Shown here piece after piece: positions 34,013 through 45,371 of a stretch of DNA of 64,000 nt. The stretch is from the NCBI GenBank assembly GCA_029582265.1, contig CM055837.1:2341148-2405147 (forward strand), given 5' to 3'. Source of the DNA: Zoroaster sp. YZ-2022. Taxonomy: Eukaryota > Echinodermata > Asteroidea > Forcipulatida > Zoroasteridae. The notes under the pieces are model-generated. The model was given only the letters and a program-made list of their open reading frames with translations, was not told the DNA's origin and made no database searches. Both the position numbers and the translations under genes were made by a program. Each line of letters opens with the position of its first letter. The stretch's first letter is position 1.

Positions 34013-34237
34013 TTAAATGAACAATATCGTCACGATCAGAGTAGACTTTCAACAGGGCATGGAATCGGTGTCCTAGTTTAAGATTAACACAGTGACTGCA
34101 AATTTACTGGCTCGTTTCTGCAGCAGCAACGCTAATATAACCTTATCATGTGGGATATTATTTTCAGTCACTGAGTTAATCTAAAACTAGCGCTCCGATT
34201 CCATGCCCTGTTGATCGTGACGATATCGCCCCTTTAA
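34013..34237. mobile_element. Palindromic TTAA-type MITE, copy 3
   Basis: TTAA at 34013-34016 and CCTTTAA ending at 34237. The arms match 1202-1423, including GGCATGGAATCGGTGTCC on the left and CTCCGATTCCATGCCC on the right. It lies directly against the family A copy to its left, so it may be a nested insertion. Confidence 0.75.
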
Positions 34238-36949
34238 GTACGGGTACACATATCTTTACCAAAAGTATACACTGGCTCGAAAGGATTATATCAGATTCAT
34301 GATAAAACAAAATTATAAGAAGTACACAACCAGAAAATATTCACGCTTTTTTATGGTCATAGGGGAATATCAGTTGTCAGCATCCTCCCCACTTGACCAA
34401 AGTTCTGACCTGGAGATATGGTCAGTAAGTCAAGCCCAAGGGTGGTTACTTTTGTGACGTAAAATTTGACGGTCTTTCTTTATTGGTTTCAATTTTTATT
34501 TACCGAATAATGTGGGGGAAATTCACAATTTTTATGACACAATCCCCAGGTCTAATGTTGGGTATCATGGTAGGGATAAGCAAATTATTCTTCATTCTAA
34601 CATGTCGAATCTTTATAATAATAATCTTTAAAATAAAGTTCGATGCTCTATTTTGGAGTCCAATAAACTCGTGCTTGCTGAGCATCTATTTTTATTATTA
34701 TTTTTTTTTATGACCCCTCCCATCTTTCAAACAAATCTGAAGCCAAATCTTTCATACAAATCTGAAGCCAACGTCTTCTTTCATTTCAGGATAAAATGCA
34801 AACGCACTTTTGACAATATTTGTGTCATCTCTGAGTGAAACACTTATAGGGCAAAGTTGCACAGAAGTGTTTAAAAAGATTTAATAATAATTTCAATGTG
34901 AAAAACCGGCAATAGACGGCGTTTTTGATCAGCGATGAATTTCCTTATAACCAGGACAAAAAAATCTTGTTACTGTACGACTGTTTCATAATGAATACGT
35001 TCATTCCGATCTATATCAAAATACAATGTTAACAAAGAGTAAGATAATTATTGTTTTTTACATATTTGGACACATTTTATTTTATTTTTTTCGAAAATGG
35101 GAGTTGTGTTTTCAAACAAAGCATGATTCTTAATTTTAACATGTATGTGTTCACTTTGAAATCATATTCATAAATACCCAAGATAGTTTAGACAACCTGA
35201 TTAGACAAAACGTAATCACGTGCAGGGGGGTGTACTAACGGATGGTATAGACTGGCTCATCAAAATCAGAACAGCGCCTATGTGCCAGCTGTTCATCAGC
35301 TGTTTTGTGTGACGCGCGACGCGGATTTCGACCAATCACAGTGACGAAGATTGGCATCACGCGCCTGAATCATGTACTTTGGAAGTGTTTCGTGTGTCCC
35401 CAAAACGTGAATTTGCCCATTTCTATTTGGCTTTATTCAACAAAAATTACAATTTCTTTTACATTTTGAAAACGGAATCGATACAGGCATTATGAATGAG
35501 AATAACAGTTTGAGGCTTGGTCTTTACCGCAGGTTAATGACCGGTTTTGGGCGTGGTCAGGGGCGAGGAGGACTCGGTTTTCTTAGCTCTGTGATAGTAC
35601 TATGAATATTGCCGAAACACGTCAGCATATTGTACAAATTGGATATTACTTCAGGAAATAGTCGTCGTCTAAATTTGTGAGGACGTTAAGGACGCTTTTA
35701 ATGTCAGCGTACTTTAGTAGTTTACACATTTTGGTCGGGCTCAGTTACCCGTGAAACAAGCGGTTAAATGCAAGGCCTACACGGCTACTGTCGCAACAGA
35801 AAAACCGTGTGGTGAACCTCTCCGGAAACAATCCCATCCGGGCAAATCAGATTTCGTATCCGATCAGATCCGAGCCGCAAAATCTCAATAGCTATAACAC
35901 CAGACGGGGTGATATTAACTCAAGAAAATCAATTATAAAGAGAGGGTAGCGAGATAGAAGGGGGAGAGAGAGACGGCAGAATGACACGAGAAGCGTATTA
36001 AACACACACACATAGCGCTCAGCCGGCTGTGATTACAGTTAGCAAGATTCGCGCATGAATTGCGTTGTTGGCTGGACGGTATACTGAACTGATAATTCCT
36101 CTTAACTGTTTGTTGTTCTTTGTCGTATATCGTCTTATTTCCCCGCTATATTACATGTACATGATAGCCCGCCGCAGTGAATTGATTAAGATGTGTGTAT
36201 TCAAGAGTACACGTGGTTTGGGTGTGCTTTTCTTTGGTTATTCGGTAATGCAACATCTCCAAAAAACACACACAGCACAATCTTTAAAAAACAAAATGTA
36301 AAGATAGAAATCAAAGGACATCTATAGACCAGGTTAATCCATTAAGCCCTACAAGCTCTAAGATTCGGATATTCGAGTACCCGTTAAACAATTTTGTAAA
36401 AACACATAAATACTCCCGAATGTATCAAATAACCAATCCGGATACCCGGGTACCTGGGTACCCGGGTACCTGGGTACCTGGGTACCCGGGTACCCGACAC
36501 AGCCTTAAAAGACAATAGAAATTAAAAAGTGACAACCAGAGGAAAATCACAAAATATTTCAATATTAACAACAACAAATTCCAGACAAAGACAAGAGATG
36601 GATTGGACAGCCAAAATCGACCCAATTCAAAGCAGACATTAACAGGCACTCTGCAAGATGGTGAATGACAAAAACCATATTATAAACCTAACCATTTCCC
36701 ACCAAACAACAAATAAATATTTTTGTCTAATAATTCAGGTTTCAAATTTATTTTGTTTCAGTGCTAATTAATCAATATTTTCACAATTTGTTTAAGAGAA
36801 TCAACAAGATTTTGAGTTGGGGATCATCTAGATACCAGTAGGGCTAGCTGGCATCGATGGTCATCAACATCCACAAGTAAATACTGTGGCAATTTTTTAG
36901 AAATTTTAAAGAAATATTGAGTGAAGCTGGGGCTGAACCATCAGGGTAC
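34238..36949. other. Unique sequence with a repeat-poor island
   Basis: The part 35220-36060 is GC-enriched and repeat-poor, a candidate regulatory region. A short array of GGTACC and CCCGGG palindromes occupies 36438-36495. No gene supported. Confidence 0.4.
36438..36495. repeat. Tandem GGTACC/CCCGGG palindromes
   Basis: About seven units alternating between GGTACCCGGGTACC and GGTACCTGGGTACC over 58 bases. Nearly self-complementary in every register, so it can form hairpins. Confidence 0.8.
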
Positions 36950-37135
36950 TATATTGGCGCTCTACCAACGGAGCGACGTATACATTACATTTTCTCGTAT
37001 AAAAAGTTTTGTTTATAATTATGTAACAATTTTATACTTTTGGATGATCAACTTTTTTAAATAAAAAAAAATCAGTTGCATGCAGCCTGAATACAGGAGG
37101 TCTCGGGTTCTTATTCCCGTCTGAATCGCATTTGG
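36945..37135. mobile_element. tRNA-like fragments in opposite orientation
   Basis: TTGGTAGAGCGCC (minus strand, 36956-36968) resembles a tRNA D arm with an A box. GGTCTCGGGTTCTTATTCCC (plus strand, 37098-37117) resembles a T arm with a decayed B box. They cannot belong to one tRNA as placed. Probably remnants of two SINEs. Confidence 0.25.
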
Positions 37136-37286
37136 ATTTTTCTCACAAATGATTTAATTCTGAGCATCATGGTGAAATAAAACAACATTACGTCATTGTT
37201 CCAATTGTTAATTACCATTTAGCGTCATCCCTTTAAATTAAAACAATGAATGCATGTATTTATTTAAAAGTATTTGATTTGCTTGT
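37136..37286. other. AT-rich spacer
   Basis: Nothing recognised. Confidence 0.4.
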
Positions 37287-37386
37287 GCTGACTCTTTGTG
37301 AAAATAATTTCTCTTGAGGTGTGTGTGGTTGTGAAAAGAAATCTGGTTTAACCCGACGTTTCGATCAGTGTGCTCTGAGTCTTCAG
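37287..37386 (-). mobile_element. Hammerhead-like retroelement relic, copy 4
   Basis: On the minus strand it keeps the first box CTGAAGA (37380-37386) and the second part GAAACGTC (37355-37362). The intervening sequence is ATCAG/CTGAT-like with an AGCACA loop. Both catalytic boxes are therefore present, unlike in the copies at 5371 and 19645, but flanking stem I pairing is weak and one extra C precedes the hairpin. Confidence 0.45.
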
Positions 37387-39256
37387 GAAAATAACTTATT
37401 ATAACAGTATATCCCCTACTCATTTATTTATTTATTCATTGTTAACTCAGTTATTATTTTATTTATGGTATTTTTTATCAATTTATATTTTCAGTTGCAT
37501 GTTTTACTCATACATTTAATCAATTTGACGTTCATTGCAGTTAACTCAGCTCAACTATACTGTACTCTATAGTAATTTGATATATTATTTTAATTAATTG
37601 CAAGTGGATTATTTATAAACTGTCCAGGGAATTAACGTCACCATAAGTTCCTTTTCATTTCTTGGAACAAATCGGTGAAACAAAGACTTCGACACGTGCG
37701 AGATAATCATAATCTCCTGACTGAGTGTGTGCGGACCGAACGTTCCACACACGTTCATAACCGTCTCTCGGAGCCGTTCACAACCAGTGACTGTTGCATC
37801 TACTATGTTAATTGCATTTTAATTCCGGTGTTCTCCCATGCAATGCTTATGACAATAATCCCTGAACAAGAACACTGGGATTACCCTCAATGATGACATT
37901 CTCAAGAGCTTATTATCCCGATTTGTTGTTATAATGTGTCTCTTCCAAATTGGCTAAGCGATACTTTTAAGATTCAATTACGGCTATCCAGCAATTCTAG
38001 GTTTCCTTAAGCGCCGAGTCCTCCCATGATTTATTGTTTATTGACGTCAACCTGTCAACAAAAATTAGCCCTCATCCGACAGAGACACAGTTTATTTTTC
38101 CGCAGTTGATGATTACGCCATTTTTACGTCACTCAGTTTGCTTCATCCTCATGTCTGGCACTAAATTGCAACCGGCGCGCGCGGTAGATTCTATAAAGCA
38201 ATCATTTTTCCCGCTCTGCTTCATATTTAGACCGCGTTATCGTTTGCTATATTGCCTGCCTTTGTATTGCTTGATTAGGCGCTATCTCTTGCACATCTCT
38301 ACACCAAAGTCGTGTCTGTTATATATGAGAGGGAATATGAGTGAAGTTTTCCCCCATCGTGCGCAGGCGATCTAACAACGTCTTTAAGCAAATTCCGAAT
38401 GGAATCTGACAAGTATAGTGGGGTTAATTAAATATGGAGTCCATATAGGGAGTTTTTGGAGTAGGATAAAGTGATTAATCGAAGAAGAGTCCATCGGATA
38501 GGACGGAGCGGTCTCTTTGATGTGTCGGCACCGGGAGACCAATGCAGAAGGCACGGCAGAACGCGCCTGTACTTCCCGCTAAATCGCAATCTATTTCTGC
38601 GTTTTCGGTCCATGATGAAATGATACAAAAATAATGTTACAATATGATTCAATTTCGATAAGATATACCAACGATTGGTTTTTATTAACCCTATTGGCTT
38701 GAAATTGGTGTCATTTTCTCCAGGCATTCTGCAAAGAAAAGGGGAGAAAAAACTCTCCTTTCGCTAGAGAAAGGAACGAGATAAGGTCGATTGAGTGCTC
38801 CGTGGGTCCCATCGGCTTTGAATTACTCCGTTTTCCTGTTTTCGGGAAAATTCTGATGTTATCTCCTCTCCCAAAACACGAGATATGAGACGAACAAACG
38901 GAAGCCGCTGGTTGCAAAGAGTCAGCACTCAAACCTTATAGTACGTCCTTTGTGTCACATGATAAACGAACTGAGCTTAGTCTTAGAGATGGGCAAAATG
39001 GATAAGCGCCATATGACCCCATTCTGGAAACAAGAATCTCTAAAAGAATAATTTTCAGGTGCGTGCCTTTGCGGGCTCTGTAGATAGGGCAGTATTAATG
39101 GATCGAGAAGATCACCCCTATATCACGTCTTTTGAACATGAATCGTTCTGGCAATATTCCTACAACTGTTCCCTCGTTTGTATGTAGTGTACTTTTTGTC
39201 TTCGAGATAAGGATGACAAGATCCAACCGGGAGAAGAAAGAAAATTCTCAAGCGTA
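37387..39256. other. Unique sequence with a repeat-poor island
   Basis: The region 37920-38940 is GC-enriched, nearly repeat-free and contains a perfect palindromic CRE, TGACGTCA, at 38042-38049, and TTTTTACGTCAC about 75 bases on. A candidate enhancer. No gene supported. Confidence 0.4.
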
Positions 39257-39622
39257 CACTGTAAAAAAAAACATGTAAATTTACAGCAAAATGCAGGCAA
39301 CTCTATTTCCAACAATTTGCTGTATTACAATTTTACATAACAAGTGTGTTAAACTGATTTACACAATTTCTGTAAACGCTTACTAATGAAACTGCAGTAC
39401 GTTTCCATATTTTGTTTGGACATATTCTTTGTGGGCCGAAAAAGAGAATCAGAATGGGTAAAACAAACAAATATGGAAACGTACTGCAGTTTCATTATTA
39501 AGCGTTTACAGAAATTGTGTAAATCAGTTTAACACACTTGTTATGTAAAATTGTAATACAGCAAAGAGTTGGAAATAGAGTTGCCTACATTTTGCTGTAA
39601 ATTGACATGTTTTTTCACAGTG
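39257..39622. mobile_element. Foldback MITE with TA target sites
   Basis: A 366-base element with arms of about 160 bases. The left starts CACTGTAAAAAAAAACATGT and the right ends ACATGTTTTTTCACAGTG. TA flanks both ends (39255-39256 and 39623-39624), the target expected for Tc1/mariner-type transposition. The arms are highly similar (for example GGAAACGTACTGCAGTTTC on the right pairs with the equivalent left block), separated by a loop of roughly 60 bases near 39415-39465. No coding capacity. High arm identity suggests recent activity. Confidence 0.85.
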
Positions 39623-39666
39623 TATTCATAGATATTGAAAGAAAAAGAAAACAAAATAGTTGATAC

Positions 39667-39777
39667 ACACTGCAAAACTGCGGGTGTAATGAGAACTACA
39701 CCAGTGGTGTTAAATCATTATATCATGGTGTTCACAGTGCCCACTAGAAACACCAGCAGTGTTTTACAAGCACAGCG
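39667..39777. mobile_element. Family B palindromic mini-element
   Basis: CACTGCAAAACTGCGGGTG, CTACACCAGTGGTGTTAAAT, CATGGTGTTCACAGTGC and GAAACACCAGCAGTGTT. It lies about 45 bases from the foldback MITE; both families have CACTG termini. Confidence 0.6.
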
Positions 39778-40924
39778 AACCAGCCAAAAGCGATGAAAGC
39801 CCTTGATCTTTGAAATGAAACAAAATGGTCGAGGCTGTATCTGCCTCGGGGTACACTTCAGGGAACAGTCAGAGGAGTAATTTCGTGAAATTATTAGACG
39901 CGAAAATACGTTGTTTACATCATCTAATGTGGTTTTTCATCACCGTCCGTCAGCCGAATCTAATTATTGGCTTGCTTTCTTCAACACGGCGAATTTACAC
40001 TCTAATACATCCAAACGCTTTACCGATTCCTAAAGCCCACTTAATCATATTCACATTCATAAAATAATCAGATATTTAATTTAAGTGGTTCTGTTTTCAA
40101 TTTGTGTTCATATTGCTCCAGAATAAGACATTCTCATTCCACCGGGTACTTCATTAGTATCAAATTGTACTCGCATATATACAGGGTTGGGAATTCTAAA
40201 TAAGATGGTCCACACGCACAAAGCAATGAAGAAAATGTTAGTCTTTTCTTTTCTCTCCATCTAAGAGGGGGAAAAGACGGCGTGCAAGTGCACCGTAGAG
40301 TATGTTTACCATAGAATTTGTCCCTTTTTCCTCGGCTATATTGATAGAGAGAGCTTGGCGAGAGTAATTACCGACGGAGCTGAAAAACCGCCGGCGCACG
40401 TGCTCTGTACGCAGGCGGTGTTATTATACGGACCAGTGTGCGGTCGCCATATGTATTAAAAATCGATCAGACTATTACAGCGACGCTCCATTTTCTACCC
40501 GGACTCTAAGAAAAAAGGAGGGAAAAATCTCGGGCGGGATAAGAAGAGAGAAAATGGTGAGATTTTTTTCTCTCTCACTCACTCTCTCCATGCGAGGCTT
40601 TTGTGTTGGTGTTTAAGATCTAACAAGAAGTACGGGTTTCCTCCACCGACAGGTGGTGGTTTCTGGAGTGTGTTCGGGGAAAAAAGAGACTAGACGAAAA
40701 AAGGCGGGAATTATGGTCAAGTGATCGAGATCAAGATCTGGTCTGAATACTTGGCGAAATAAAACTGTAATATCAACTGCTCTTTCATGTCTGCTTGAAA
40801 AGTAAAAACGAATATTCAAGATTAGGACCTCTTATACTATAGCTATTATCTGACGTGTTGGTGTATAAATAATGTATAAATCCAAATTGAAATTATGTAC
40901 CACTCTTATTGTTATTCTTCCTCT
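39778..40924. other. Unique sequence
   Basis: No gene supported. The part 40250-40740 is repeat-poor and contains GGCGGGAAT at 40704 and a CT-rich tract at 40563-40590. Confidence 0.4.
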
Positions 40925-41652
40925 AAAGGGAAGGTACAGCATTTGTAATGTTGGAAAATTGCTTCTATGAGTATGCTTACTCTCTTTGAATCAAGATATA
41001 CATTAAAGGGAAGGTACAGCATTGGTAATGTTGGCTAAACTGCTTCTATGAGTAAGCGCGCTTACTCTCTTTGAATCAAGATATACATTAAAGGGAAGGT
41101 ACAACATTGGTAATGTTTACTAAACTGCTTCTATGAGTATACTTACTCTCTTTGAATCAAGATATACATTGAAGGGAAGGTACAACATTGGTAATGTTGG
41201 CAAAACTGCTTCTATGAGTATGCTTACTCTCTTTGAATCAAGATATACATTAAAGGGAAGGTACAACATTGGTAATGTTGGCAAAACTGCTTCTATGAGT
41301 ATGCTTACTCTCTTTGAATCAAGATATACATTGAAGGGAAGGTACAACATTGGTAATGTTGGCAAAACTACTTGAGTATGCTTACTTTCTTTGAATCAAG
41401 ATATACATTGAAGGAAAGGTACAACATTGGTAATGTTGGCAAAACTGCTTCTATGAGTATGCTTACTCTCTTTGAATCAAGATATACATTGAAGGGAAGG
41501 TACAACATTGGTAATGTTGGCAAAACTGCTTCTATGACTATGAGTATGCTTACTCTCTTTGAATCAAGATATACATTGAAGGGAAGGTACAACATTGGTC
41601 ATGTTGGCTAAACTGCTTCTATGAGTGTGCTTACTCTCTTTGAATTAAGATA
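40925..41652 (+). repeat. 81-bp minisatellite inside family A
   Basis: About nine units of 81 bases. Each begins AAGGGAAGGTACAACATTGG, continues TAATGTTGGCAAAACTGCTT and CTATGAGTATGCTTACTCTC, and ends TTTGAATCAAGATATACATT. The unit is the left part of family A (compare 15705-15790). The array is followed by the rest of the element. Length variants carry local insertions (for example GTAAGCGCGC at 41052). As 81 is divisible by three, reading frames of about 27-residue periodicity appear on both strands; these are artefacts. Confidence 0.9.
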
Positions 41653-41780
41653 CAAATACATATAAATCCATCCTGTGAAAGTTGCAGCTTATTACGTTGT
41701 GTCGATACCAACACAATGGTATAAAAATGCATTCAGACTGTTCGTGTTTATTCTAAAGCGAAATTTATCAACAGTACCGG
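41653..41780 (+). mobile_element. Family A element, right of the 81-bp array
   Basis: AAATCCATCCTGTGAAAGTT, GCAGCTTATTACGTTGTGTC, AAAATGCATTCAGACTGTTC and TGTTTATTCTAAAGCG follow on directly from the last array unit, in family order. Confidence 0.65.
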
Positions 41781-43069
41781 CCTAAGGTTCTCTTATACTT
41801 AAATTAGTTCACTTTTTTTAAAAGGGACATCACCTCAAAATTATTTCTAAAGAAGACTGATTCAATCATCAGTTTTACACCAAATAGGTTTCACATAACA
41901 GTTATATTTTTTATTATTTTTGAATTTGATGTTTTCTTTGATTATTCTTTTGAAAATCATCATCTCATATACAAAAAGTGTAGTGCACACTCCTTTAAAA
42001 ATGAATAACATACACCATCACTGACGGATCTATATTGCTCATAGACATTTGCAGATGACATTTTAAAGTAACCCTTCATAACATGTGTTTTTGTGACACT
42101 CTATCCATTTATCATATTATTTGATACACACGAAAATATATCCGACAGCGCCCTCTATACAGGCTGAAATATTACACGTAACCTTAGGTATAAGGTAATG
42201 CTGCCTTTGTTTATTGACTTACACTGTACTGTACTATTTCAGAGATGAAGATACTAAGAGTGTTAAATCTCTTTTATCATCATGTGAGTAAAAATGTTTG
42301 TTGTTTACTTGCTTAGATATACTGTTAAAATTCATATATGATCTATATATGATCCATATATCAACAGGTATATTGTATATACTCATAGACCGACTGTAAT
42401 ATAAATACATTATGATATTGTGGGTGCACCACGCTTGGCCTAGATCTGAAGTATAGAGTTTCCTGCTGTATTGCCCGGTCAATATTGCGATTCGGATTTC
42501 ATTTTCGCCTCAAGTGCTTCAACACAGACCAACATTACTGGGCCATTACAACGCCATTCGCAATTAACTTATTTTAGTTTATCTTGCGGGTCTCCCCTTG
42601 TGCTCGAGCGAAATAGAAAGCATAATTCATGACACCTAAATAGATATGCACAGCTTCCATAAATAATTTATATCGCAAATGTGTTGCCTGATTCCAAGTC
42701 AGTCGTTTAATGTATGACTGCGTGAATTAACACGTGTTATGCTAAATGTTCTCGGGATTATGTAAATCTATTTTTTTTTAAACCTTGAGGGATGTTTTAC
42801 TCCAATGTAAACAGGAATTCTCTGTGATGATTATCTATGATAATTCCCTAAGTTTTGTTAATAGTCAAAATTATTCTTGCTTCGAGAAAAACATGATACA
42901 AGACAGAACCGACCGGGTTGATATCGTCTTAAAACTTTTCAGAGAACTTGAAACCAAACCCATCGGGCGCTCTTAGTGTTAGTGCGTTCCTAGCTTTTGT
43001 GTAGCAGACATTATTCTAACTCTCAAACCAAGTAAAATTTTACAAATAATTATAACATTTATATTCTGC
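41781..43069. other. AT-rich unique sequence
   Basis: No gene supported. A CTCF-like motif lies at 42147-42158. Confidence 0.4.
42147..42158. promoter_or_regulatory. CTCF-like motif
   Basis: AGCGCCCTCTAT with unrelated flanks. Confidence 0.35.
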
Positions 43070-43335
43070 TCTACAGCTGGATGAATACCATATGTGAATA
43101 AAGATAACATTAAAGAACAGATCTGTGACAGTTTAAGCTAAATATGGTGATGAAAATGTATTCAGATTTTTCGATCGGCACACACAAAATACATAGAACT
43201 TTGAGCAACCATTGGATTTTCTAATTGTCAAATAATTTTGACTACTATTACTAAAATTGCAAAATGTCAGACAAAATTATTTCAAGTGATGTTTGATACC
43301 ATCGTCAATCCATATTTTTGTTACTGCAGAGTCAT
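43070..43335 (+). mobile_element. Family A element, diverged copy
   Basis: ATCTGTGACAGTTTAAGCT, GAAAATGTATTCAGATTTTT, TCGATCGGCACACAC, AATGTCAGACAAAATTATTT, and TTTGATACCATCGTCAATCC match the family in order. An (AATAAC)n tract begins at its right end. Confidence 0.55.
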
Positions 43336-43384
43336 CAATAACAATAACAATAACAATAACAATAACAATAACAATAACAATAAT
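43336..43384. repeat. (AATAAC)n microsatellite
   Basis: Eight hexanucleotide units directly after the family A copy. Confidence 0.95.
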
Positions 43385-43729
43385 TAATAGATTTCTGCAA
43401 ATTATTGTATTACATTTCGTTTTTGTTTAGAAGAGGGTGTTTAGTAGTTAGTTTACACTCAGGATCAACACAATGTATATCACTTGCCAGTGTTTCCCCT
43501 GCCATTCAAGTGAGAGGTGACCCACCATATGGATTTTATTGACTACTTCTTGTTTGCCAATTTCGCCACCTCGTATGTAAGAATTGCTTAAATCAAATAA
43601 AAATTAAAATCAGAGTATTTTTTGTTATATTGTGAGCCTTTTTCCTTCTTTCTTTCTCAATTTTGGGAACTGACGGGTATTTTATTTTAGCGCATGTTAT
43701 TTTTCTGCTGACCAAACATTTAAGACCAC

Positions 43730-43744
43730 ATAGCGCCCACCATT
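43730..43744. promoter_or_regulatory. CTCF-like motif, variant
   Basis: ATAGCGCCCACCATT. The reverse complement, AATGGTGGGCGCTAT, also fits the CTCF consensus with a GTGGGCGCT core. Confidence 0.3.
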
Positions 43745-44514
43745 AACCAGGGGGAAAGACTGTCATGAGCACCCAAGTTCACTGTTTATGCGTCCATGCA
43801 TTTTGCAGTACATGACCACGTCATGGACAAGATGATATTGTCCAAGTCAACGAACTGTCCAAGTCAACACCGAACCATACACACTCAGGGTCACTGAAAA
43901 TCGCTGTATTGTTTCTAGTTTGTATATTTTGTCTCCTACTAAAATGCTGATAGGAGGTTTTGGTTTAAAAAGATCTTTTTGACAGTTTTTCTCCTTTTGT
44001 TTGAACCTGGACAGCCACTTCATAACTGTTTTTAATGTGTCTGTGAATGATGTTATCAATAATGGTATCTCCTTTATCAAGAGTAGTCTACTGTATATTT
44101 AATGGTGTAATTAAATGTTATGATAAATTACCGGTGTAATGTACTTTCATATCAAGTTGTAATTTATGACAAATTATTTTCAAGGAGATTTTATGGCATG
44201 TTGCTGATGAAAGGTACTAGAGTGCCATTATAAATTGCTTAATCATAGCATTAATTGCCACCATGCTGAATGTAATCGGAATTTAGTGAGGCAGAAAATA
44301 CTGCGTGTTAACCTCAGGAAATGATATCCCATGTTCATTTCCCCCAAAAAAACCTAAAGGATTTGTTTGTTCATGATATGATATTTATCATTTTTATGTA
44401 AGATAGAAGACGTTGGCTTTCATCTAAATTAAAATAGACCTATAGTAAAACTGGTACTTTGATATCTTGGTGTGATCTAAAAAGCCATTTGTTTTGTTCG
44501 CATCCTGAAACACA

Positions 44515-44880
44515 GGTCCAAAATGGCGGCTACTCTTGTGATCTATGTATTGTCCGAAGTGGGAAAACACACACACACACTAGCTTTGAGCTTCGACAGA
44601 GTGATGAGTTGGGTGCGAGGCCCACGAACGAAAAAAAACCTATTTGGCCTGATCACAGTGCGGAACCCACCCAGCCCGGCGCACACGTCCGTATAGAAGG
44701 GGGGAAAAGAAGATAATACCTCACCGCGCGCTAATGCTGCCGTGCGCCCAGGGGAGTAATATAAGACGCTGCCGTGTTACGCGGCCGAGGCGAGGGAAAT
44801 GTAACGCGACACGGGCAGAACCGTTCGGTCACGTCGCTAGTTCGTCATTTCGCCTCATTCGCTCGGCCTCGCCCTAGTAG
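44515..44880 (+). promoter_or_regulatory. CpG-rich, promoter-like segment
   Basis: Starts with an isolated YY1-like site, CAAAATGGCGGCTAC (44518-44532), and continues into the most CpG-rich part of the window (44680-44880: GTTACGCGGCCGAGGCGAGG and similar). YY1 sites near CpG-rich DNA are common at transcription starts in animals. No TATA box, start codon or following exon could be tied to it, so the promoter call is inferred. Confidence 0.25.
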
Positions 44881-45360
44881 TAGGTCACTCTGGCGTAACG
44901 AACTATAATGTATGGAGAAATTCCTGGTTCGGTGAATATCTAAACTAATGGTCTGGGTAGGGCGGCGTGAAGCGTAATGAAAAACACTAATAACGTGGTT
45001 CAAAAATGATATATACAAGGGTTGTGGCTGCTAATGTGATATCTATATAACTGAGCACGATGACCCCTTCATTATAATAGTGTAAGCCCCGCCCAAATCT
45101 ATGGCCAATCCATCGTGGAAAGATATTAATGTTGGCGTGACAATTAGACTGCAGACAACACTCGACGTGCAGAAGTTTTTTTGAATGCAACAGTGGTTTG
45201 TGTCTTCTTTCAAGTGTGTTTCATGTTGCTGTCTGTTCCAGATGCTGCCATGTTTGACACGCTACTTACTCTATATATTCTATATATTCCATTGCAAACT
45301 CACACGTGAAGTACTCGTATGCTCACTACAACTAGATACTTCTGTGAATCAAGGGTAAAA

Positions 45361-45371
45361 TTGGCGGGAAA
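45361..45371 (+). promoter_or_regulatory. E2F-like site
   Basis: TTGGCGGGAAA with A/T-rich flanks, matching the E2F/DP core. Confidence 0.3.

Noticed and set aside
41120..41611. Frames of 75-80 codons with a 27-residue period
   Set aside because: By-product of the 81-bp array that forms part of a transposable element.
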